From positions 2,542,001 to 2,606,000 of the forward strand of contig NC_057371.1 in the NCBI RefSeq assembly GCF_016906535.1: 64,000 bases of DNA, written 5' to 3'. The DNA is from Rhizoctonia solani. Its lineage: Eukaryota > Basidiomycota > Agaricomycetes > Cantharellales > Ceratobasidiaceae. The number at the start of each line of letters is the position of its first letter. The stretch's first letter is position 1. Under the pieces are notes generated by a model. It was not told the origin of the DNA and searched no databases. It worked only from the letters and a program-made list of their open reading frames with translations. This document shows positions 58,468 through 64,000 of this stretch, piece after piece. The translations under genes and the position numbers were made by a program.

Positions 58468-59742
58468 TGTTGTAGACACATGAATACCAAGGACAATTAT
58501 TCTGATTTTCTTGAATTTAAACAAAGTCAAACAGACAACATCTTTGATCACATGACTTTGGCACTTATATCATACTCTAAGCGCCAAGCCACATCCCCAT
58601 CCATGCTTACCTCATCATATGTAGCCACCTCCACCTGATGACATCACTATGACACGTCAGTGACACGTATGCATGAGTAAGGCCAACTGCAGAGCAGGGT
58701 TCTTATTGGTTATAGTTTTGCATATTTTACATTTGTAATTAGTTCACCTCTGTAATATATAAGGAGGCCAACCAACCATGGTAATACCCAGGTTGATTAC
58801 CTCTTGTTGCATCACGTGTTGTACACAGGGCCTTACAGCCTGGGTTCACTAAGTCCATAGTAGATACATTGCCTTAGACACTGTCACTGCTGTACTTACA
58901 TAGCTTGCCAACACCTTACAGTGTCTGGCCATTGTAGTTAGTAGTCTCAATGTCATAGGATAACCACTTGCTGCCTTAAGCAGTACTTATTGTACTCATG
59001 CTGACATAAAGTATGTGAACACAATAGATTAATTTCCAGCAGCTGCAGATGTGACTTAATCACTTAGTCTCAATAATAAAGTATGTAGATTGGAGTGCCC
59101 TGCATTTTATCCAAGTGTTGGAAAATCCAAAAGCTGAGACAGAGGGAGGTGAAGGTGCACACATGAAAATGAGCATAAATCTAGCATAGGAGGGCAGGTA
59201 GATATGAAGAAAAGAAGTAAATACAATGATAGTTAGAAATGTCCTGATCATTTTTGCACTTTGAAGCAAGTGTAAATGTTTTGTGGTTAGAGAGATATGT
59301 TTGATATAATATTTATGGTTTTGAGTATTCTCATATGTAATTCATAGGAATGATCAGCATCCAGTACCATTTTGTATCAAACATATCTCTCTAACCACAA
59401 AACATTTACACTTGCTTCAAAGTGCAAAAATGATCAGGACATTTCTAACTATCATTGTATTACTCTTTTCTTCATATCTACCTGCCTTCCTATGCTAGAT
59501 TTATGCTCATTTTCATGTGTGCACCTTCACCTCCCTCTGTCTCAGCTTTTGGATTTTCCAACACTTGGATAAAATGCAGGGCACTCCAATCTACATACTT
59601 TATTATTGAGACTAAGTGATTAAGTCACATCTGCAGCTGCTGGAAATTAATCTATTGTGTTCACATACTTTATGTCAGCACAAGTACTTCCACACAGCTG
59701 CAAGCGCCCACATCTTTGACATCCTTACAGATGTCCAGGACA
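58468..59742 (+). mobile_element. Solo LTR-C, CpG-decayed, split by a foldback element
   Basis: It starts TGTTGTAGACAC and ends GTCCAGGACA, with target duplication AAGAG (58463-58467 and 59743-59747). It follows the LTR-C sequence with CG replaced by CA or TG. The foldback element at 58997-59683 is inserted in it. Confidence 0.85.
58997..59683. mobile_element. 687-bp foldback element with ~306-bp inverted arms
   Basis: The left arm (58999-59306) and right arm (59375-59680) are near-perfect reverse complements; by eye they differ at about three places. A ~68-bp loop separates them. Flanking GTACT at 58992-58996 and 59684-59688 looks like a 5-bp target duplication. It contains no coding frame of its own; the short frames in the arms are mirror images. 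It fits a foldback or long-TIR MITE. Confidence 0.75.
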
Positions 59743-59884
59743 AAGAGCAACTGCATGATTTATTTGAAATTCAACTATCAACAACTGTCAACAAAGGATC
59801 TCCACTGATCCTTCTATCTGATTAGTGATAAGAAGTACTGTCAGAGTCTTCTCATCACTAGGACCCTAGGTGTCCACTGCTTTA

Positions 59885-60199
59885 CTTGCAAATAGCTAAA
59901 GACTTCCTCTGTGGGTTGTGCTACTTTGCCTCTTATTAACTGAGACTGTCCTGGACACAGTCACATGACCAGTACAAGTGGTTGCATGCTGGCCCAAGCC
60001 CAAATTTGGGGGGTAGCAGGTGTAATCATGGGTTGTCAGCAGAGGAATAATAGGGCTCTATGGCTTAGTGGTCAAGCTGGTTCAATTCTGGCTAGTTCTA
60101 TTTTCCTCTGTTTATGACAGAGACTTCTTGTCTTCCTTTTGCAAATAGCTAAAGACCTCCTTTGTGGGTTGTGCTATTTTGCCTCTTACTGACTAAGAT
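59885..60199 (+). repeat. ~60-bp direct repeats flanking the first 173-bp element
   Basis: TTGCAAATAGCTAAAGAC and the following ~45 bp at 59885-59945 recur at 60140-60199 with a few transitions. The 173-bp element sits between the copies. Confidence 0.6.
59947..60119 (+). mobile_element. 173-bp TG...CA element, copy 1
   Basis: It starts TGTCCTGGACACAG and ends TTTATGACA, with target duplication GAGAC (59942-59946 and 60120-60124). Size, ends and 5-bp duplication suit a very small LTR (solo LTR or TRIM type). Near its end it has TGGCTTAGTGG and GGTTCAATTCT, resembling tRNA A and B boxes but only about 6 nt apart. Confidence 0.75.
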
Positions 60200-60400
60200 A
60201 GGTATATCTTGGAACTTGCAATTAATAGAGACTATTGTAGTGCTCTATCTGGCCTTCTTGCAACAACATGGGATTCCACAAGATGCAACCTAGGCATGTA
60301 TTTGGGACTTTGCCCCAATTGGATAACTCTGAACATGGTCATGTCATGGAGCTGACATCTCCTATGCAAGGTATGGAACAGGGACATCAGGAAGGAGTAG

Positions 60401-60573
60401 TGTCATAAACAGAGGAAAATAGAACTAGCTGGAATTGAACCAGCTTGACCACTAAGCCATAGAGCCCTATTATTCCTCTGCTGACAACCCATGATTACAC
60501 CTGCTACCCCCCAAATTTGGGCTTGGGCCAGCATGCAACCACTTGTACTGGTCATGTGACTGTGTCCAGGACA
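60401..60573 (-). mobile_element. 173-bp TG...CA element, copy 2 (inverted)
   Basis: This is the reverse complement of copy 1 with about two differences. Its own target duplication is AGTAG (60396-60400 and 60574-60578), so it is an independent insertion and not part of a palindrome formed with copy 1. It interrupts the gag-like frame. Confidence 0.78.
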
Positions 60574-60753
60574 AGTAGGAATTACCCCTTCTAAACAGGC
60601 TGACCAAACAGATATGGAACCATTTCACCTTGCTACAGCTGGGAGCCTAGACCCTAGGTATGAGAATCCAGGGAATAACACACCCTTGGAGGACCCTGTC
60701 ACCAGGGAAAAGGAAATCCCTTTGGTAGATGAGGCAACCAGGAATAAGACAGT

Positions 60754-61325
60754 TGTCCTAGACGTCCTTAAGGGTTGTCTAGGTAGCGGGCGCTTGTGGC
60801 CGTATGGAACTGAGTAAGAACCACTTAAGGCGGTGAGGGTGCTACCTACAACAACAAGCTAACTATCTACAATGACCACACGCTATAAGGCAGCGGCAAG
60901 CTACGTAAGTACAGTGAGAACAACGCTTAAGGCGTGTACTAAGTGGATTCCTGGGCAGTAAGGCCCTTGTACAGTATTGTGATGTGACAAGAGGTAATTG
61001 ACCTGGGTGTTACCATGGTTGGTTGGCCTCCTTATATATTCTATAAGCTAGCTAATTACAAATGTACCATATCAAATACTGTATCAAATAAGAACCCCGC
61101 TCCGCAGTTGGCCTTACTCATGCATACGTGTCACTGACGTGTCATAGTGATGTCATCAGGTGGAGGTGGCTACGTGTGCTGAGGTAAGCGCGGAAGGGGA
61201 CGTGGCTTGGCGCTTAGCGTATGATATAAGCGCCAAGGTCACGTGATTGAAAAGGTTGTCCGTTTGTCTTTGTTTAAATTTGAGAAAATGGGAATAAATC
61301 CCTGGTATTGATTGTGTCTACAACA
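60754..61325 (-). mobile_element. Solo LTR-C in the gag-like frame
   Basis: About 572 bp, minus orientation, TGTCCTAGACG...GTCTACAACA, duplication ACAGT (60749-60753 and 61326-61330). It keeps many CpGs, so it is younger than the surrounding DNA. Confidence 0.9.
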
Positions 61326-61464
61326 ACAGTGAAGGATTTTATTGAAGACTTCTTTGCCAAATTCCCTGAGGAGACTCAACCACCAAAAACTGAGGCAAAC
61401 AAGAAATGGATTACTAATGACCACCTTACAAGTACCAAAAAGGTCTATGGATTCTTACTGGAAC

Positions 61465-62048
61465 TGTCCTAGACATCCATAAAGGGCATCAAGGCAGCAG
61501 GCGCTTATGGCTGTATGTAAAACTAAGTAAACCACATAAGGCAGTGGGGAGGCTACCTGCAACAACTAACTACCTAAACACAATGACCAAGGCCTTAAGG
61601 GCAATGGCAGACTATGTATCTATAGTGAGGAAGCTGCTTAAGGCAACAAGTACAAATGTAGGGTGCTAAGTGGTTACTGGCCTAAGGCCTTGTACAAAGT
61701 AGGAGTGCAACAAGAGGTAATTGACCTGGGTGTTACCATGGTTGGTTGTCCTCCTTATATATTACAGAGAGAGAGCTATTTACAAATACATCATATGCAA
61801 TACTGTATCAAATAAGAACCCTGCTCTGCAGTTGGTCTTACTCATGCGTACGTGTCACTGACGTGTCATAATGATGTCATTGGTGGAGGTGGTCATGTAT
61901 GATGAGTAAGCGCGGATGGGGACGTGGCTTGGCGCTTAGCGTATGATATAAGCGCCAAAGTCACGTGATTGAAAATGTTGTCCGTTTAACTTTGTTTAAA
62001 TTTGAGAAAATCGGAATAAAATCTGTGGTATTGATTGTGTCTACAACA
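61465..62048 (-). mobile_element. Second solo LTR-C in the gag-like frame
   Basis: This 584-bp minus-oriented element has duplication GGAAC (61460-61464 and 62049-62053). Its CpG content is intermediate, suggesting an age between those of the other two solo LTR-C copies of this region. Confidence 0.9.
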
Positions 62049-62114
62049 GGAACTAATAATGGGAGTCAAAAGGTTGGAGAAACATATTGACAACCATCTG
62101 AAAATGGAACAGGA

Positions 62115-62531
62115 ATGCTAGATCATGGTATTCCTCAGGAAGTAATTGACCAATTGGATAAAGTACTTCCCTTGTCTGCCCTCTGGGAGGCTGAGCATAA
62201 CAGTGAATCCAATTCCAACAAATCAGGGTCTACTGAAATCCAATGTGAGGTGTGTGGAAGAACTAACCACTCTACTGAAGAACATAGGAAATCATGTGAT
62301 CCTAGGGCAAAGGGCAATAAAGGGTCTGATAAATGGAAAGATAAGGGTCCTGGCAACCCAGGGTATAAAGGAAGGCATGCCATGCCTGGGAAGACATCAC
62401 AAACCACCACTGGCACCACTACTTTCTTATCCACTCCCATTACTAAGACATCATGCCTGCCATCAGAACAGAGACCAGCATCTCCAAGGCAACTGGAGAT
62501 GCCATCTCTTACCACCTTGACAGATCCAGTG
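62115..62531 (+). pseudogene. Gag-like zinc-knuckle segment
   Basis: The open frame continues the gag-like protein in another register: MLDHGIPQEVIDQLDKVLPL, then CEVCGRTNHSTEEHRKSC, a knuckle-like Cys/His cluster, then a Lys/Gly-rich tail. It runs into an LTR-A fragment at 62532. Confidence 0.5.
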
Positions 62532-62618
62532 TGTTGTACACCACTGTAAGGTGGGTACTTGCTAGTGGGTCAGGTGCTTGCAGCTGTAATACTAGTTGGC
62601 TATGTGATAACCTGTGCT
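62532..62618 (-). repeat. Fragment of a Gypsy-A-family LTR
   Basis: TGTTGTACACCACTGTAAGGTGGGTACTTGCTAG-type sequence is the reverse complement of the Gypsy-A LTR end. Similarity fades after about 40 bp and the MITE begins at 62619. Confidence 0.6.
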
Positions 62619-62838
62619 TACTCAGCAAAAACTGTTTTTGTTGTAACACCAGGGGTTTGGTAATGGTGTATTAACACACCAATAACATGTCATTACACAA
62701 GTACACGTGATAACACTGATGTGATATACAGTTATAACATCATGTAGCACCAATTACACCATTACCAAACCCCTGATGTTACAACACCCCAATTACATGT
62801 AATCACATGTTATTCCACCCCACATATTTTGCTGAGTA
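62619..62838. mobile_element. TA-flanked MITE with inverted repeats
   Basis: TA dinucleotides (62619-62620 and 62837-62838) flank CTCAGCAAAA and TTTTGCTGAG ends. An inner inverted repeat pairs 62639-62669 with 62756-62786 (about 31 bp, one mismatch). Non-coding and about 216 bp long, it resembles a Tc1/mariner-derived (Stowaway-like) MITE. Confidence 0.6.
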
Positions 62839-63497
62839 GCGCCAGCTAGCTACGGTCCAGCTACCATACGTCTGCCAACCACTAAGCTAGCCAAGCTTGA
62901 TGGGCTAGCCGCGTCAGATATAGCGTCAGCTAGCAAGTCCAGTAAGCCTAAGGTATATATCTTTCTGCTACGTGAACGCCCACAAATAAACTAATATCTT
63001 TTCTATCAGAATCGGAAGCAAAAAGCCAAGAGGTAGTCAGCATTTATGCATCCATTATGATTGGTCGCGATTCCCTCTAATTTTTTCTTTCTTCATTTTT
63101 TTTCAATTACGCTAGCCCAAAATGTCATATAGTCCATATACAGCAAAATAATGCATATATTGTATTGATCGCGAGAAAACTACCTTTGGCACAGCATCTG
63201 ATCGGCATCTACCTAATGTCTCAAACGCTTGCTTAGAGCTTAATATACGCAGTGAGCAAGCGTATCGTGACGCGGGCCTCGGGCGCTGAAAATACGTTAC
63301 CGCAGCCCCACAACGCTGGGTACCAGCGTGGCGCTGAAAATCGAGGACGCCAAAAGGGACGAAGTCGGCTTGCATCAAGCGTTTTAAAACGCTGATTGGA
63401 AGCCGCAAATACACTGTCATGCAGCGTCCAAATGAGCTTGTACAAAGCGCGTCATCGCCTGACGATGGAGGCTGAAAGCCAGCGTTACTATTACCGA
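62839..63497. other. Intergenic, CpG-normal
   Basis: CpG returns abruptly. GCTAGC and GCTAGCTAG words cluster at 62845-62935, and CAGCGT/GCGCTGAAAAT words cluster at 63250-63470. An open frame on the minus strand (63112-63522) has no recognisable content. No gene is supported. Confidence 0.4.
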
Positions 63498-63539
63498 CAG
63501 TGATGTACTCTTTGATAAACACCGTGAAGTATTAAATAT

Positions 63540-64000
63540 TTAATATCGGCCGAGCCTACCATATACTGGGAAGGACTGGGTGTAGCAGGGCTCAATAAAT
63601 ATCATAGGTAGAAAAATGCAATACTCGTGGCCATTGATCATTGCTAGGAAGCTATACTGACAACATACTACAAAGTTACTGAACAAATAGCTCTTTAGCC
63701 CCCAATAGCTGATCCACTTCTGAACATGCTCATCTCCAAGCTGCGGTGTGGTTTCTAAAACCCGACTAAACTCTTCGGCTACCTTGGTATTCAGCCGCAC
63801 AGTTCCACACGACTCTACATGCTCCACCTCCTCGTGAGACTGAAGCGCCTTATCGGCGAGCACCATACCGTCAATAGTGCTTTGGATTTTAGTGCTTGGG
63901 AATCGCTTGTATCGATCACTGTCGGATCCTTTGAACGATTCTGCAGCTTCGGCTACACGCTTATTCCATTCTTCGAAGCCCACGAGAGGCAGTTGAGAGT
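63540..64000 (-). CDS. Second NRPS-like copy, C-terminal end (runs off the window)
   Basis: This is a near-identical duplicate of the C-terminus of the gene at 50182-54245 (WNKRVAEAAESFKGS, DGMVLADKALQSH, LGDEHVQKWISYWG). The 3' flank (63498-63540) is also duplicated. One base fewer after KWISYWG shifts the frame, so this copy continues about 50 residues to the TAA at 63540-63542 instead of ending at GLFVQ. Whether the upstream part is intact cannot be seen. Confidence 0.75.
   Translation of the reverse strand, partial: SQLPLVGFEEWNKRVAEAAESFKGSDSDRYKRFPSTKIQSTIDGMVLADKALQSHEEVEHVESCGTVRLNTKVAEEFSRVLETTPQLGDEHVQKWISYWGLKSYLFSNFVVCCQYSFLAMINGHEYCIFLPMIFIEPCYTQSFPVYGRLGRY

Larger units (their letters stand above)
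60268..62121 (+). pseudogene. Gag-like frame interrupted by three insertions
   Basis: Removing the insertions and one copy of each target duplication gives an open frame: join(60268..60400,60579..60753,61331..61464,62054..62121), 169 codons. It includes FIEDFFAKFPEETQPP, NKKWITNDHL and a Lys/Glu-rich C-terminus. After the stop at 62119-62121 a different frame continues with a CxxC...H...C knuckle (see 62115). I judge it an old retrotransposon gag; the start at 60268 is arbitrary. Confidence 0.5.
55200..62838. other. CpG-depleted repeat graveyard
   Basis: Across most of this stretch CG dinucleotides are nearly absent and TG/CA are in excess. The 58468 solo LTR-C and the old LTR at 57139 show CA or TG exactly where intact relatives have CG. 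The better-preserved solo LTR-C at 60754 (and partly 61465) still contains CpGs and stands out as younger. The ends are placed by eye. Confidence 0.6.

Noticed and set aside
59060..59572. Two ~67-codon frames, one on each strand
   Set aside because: They are mirror images created by the foldback arms, not genes.
60049..60096. Possible tRNA gene
   Set aside because: A- and B-box words are present, but no anticodon arm or acceptor stem can be formed; reported instead as part of the 173-bp element.
58999..60573. CRISPR-like or tandem array
   Set aside because: The repeats are inverted arms and transposon insertions; no regular spacer pattern exists anywhere in the window.
63112..63522. 136-codon minus-strand frame
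   Set aside because: No homology or splice context; rich in repeated CAGCGT/GCGCTGAAAAT words, so probably non-coding.

Overview
This window looks like chromosomal DNA of a filamentous basidiomycete (Agaricomycetes). A Rhizoctonia-like fungus is my best guess, but that is inference. The support is intron-dense genes with about 50-60 bp GT-AG introns (and a few GC-AG), a fungal P450, a basidiomycete-style NRPS-like reductase, and abundant Ty1/Copia and Ty3/Gypsy chromodomain retrotransposons. I derived spliced models by reading frames across GT/GC-AG junctions. All exon phases close, but no transcript data were available.

Layout. (1) 0.7-3.4 kb: a secreted, membrane-anchored S33-type peptidase. 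(2) 3.9-7.2 kb: a family of small lipid-modified glycine-rich proteins (start MGCNSSKP), with two intact tandem copies and a third, decayed copy. (3) 7.2-37.8 kb: the third copy is split by a three-level nest of LTR retrotransposons. Copia-A (7212-37773, minus) was hit by Gypsy-A1 (8239-20568, plus) and by Gypsy-C (21675-34329, minus). Gypsy-A1 was then hit by Copia-B (9556-15040, minus) and by a solo LTR-C (17990-18573). Gypsy-C was hit by Gypsy-A2 (26185-32419, plus). Every insertion has an exact 5-bp target duplication. Removing the inserts gives lengths of about 5.57 kb (Copia-A; Copia-B is 5.49), 6.25 kb (Gypsy-A1; A2 is 6.24) and 6.4 kb (Gypsy-C), which supports the nesting. (4) 38.3-54.2 kb: a gene-rich block holding a cytochrome P450 (minus), AP-1 gamma-adaptin (minus), an RFC clamp-loader subunit (minus), ubiquitin-S27a (plus, divergent from RFC), a CVNH-lectin-domain protein (plus) and a 14-exon NRPS-like adenylation-carrier-reductase gene (minus). 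(5) 55.2-62.8 kb: a strongly CpG-depleted repeat graveyard. It contains old LTRs, three solo LTR-C copies, a 687-bp foldback element, two oppositely oriented copies of a 173-bp TG...CA element, a gag-like frame broken by three of these insertions, and a TA-flanked MITE. (6) 63.5-64.0 kb: the 3' end of a second copy of the NRPS-like gene, running off the window.

How the parts relate. The cellular genes are unrelated: vesicle coats, DNA replication, translation and secondary metabolism. The recurring theme is genome defence and decay. In the LTR pairs I compared by hand, nearly every substitution is a CpG transition. Copia-B is stopped by three in-frame TGA codons at conserved arginine positions. 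Both Gypsy families carry a primer site complementary to the predicted start of their own transcript (Tf1/sushi-type self-priming). Both Copia families carry a site complementary to the anticodon region of initiator tRNA-Met.
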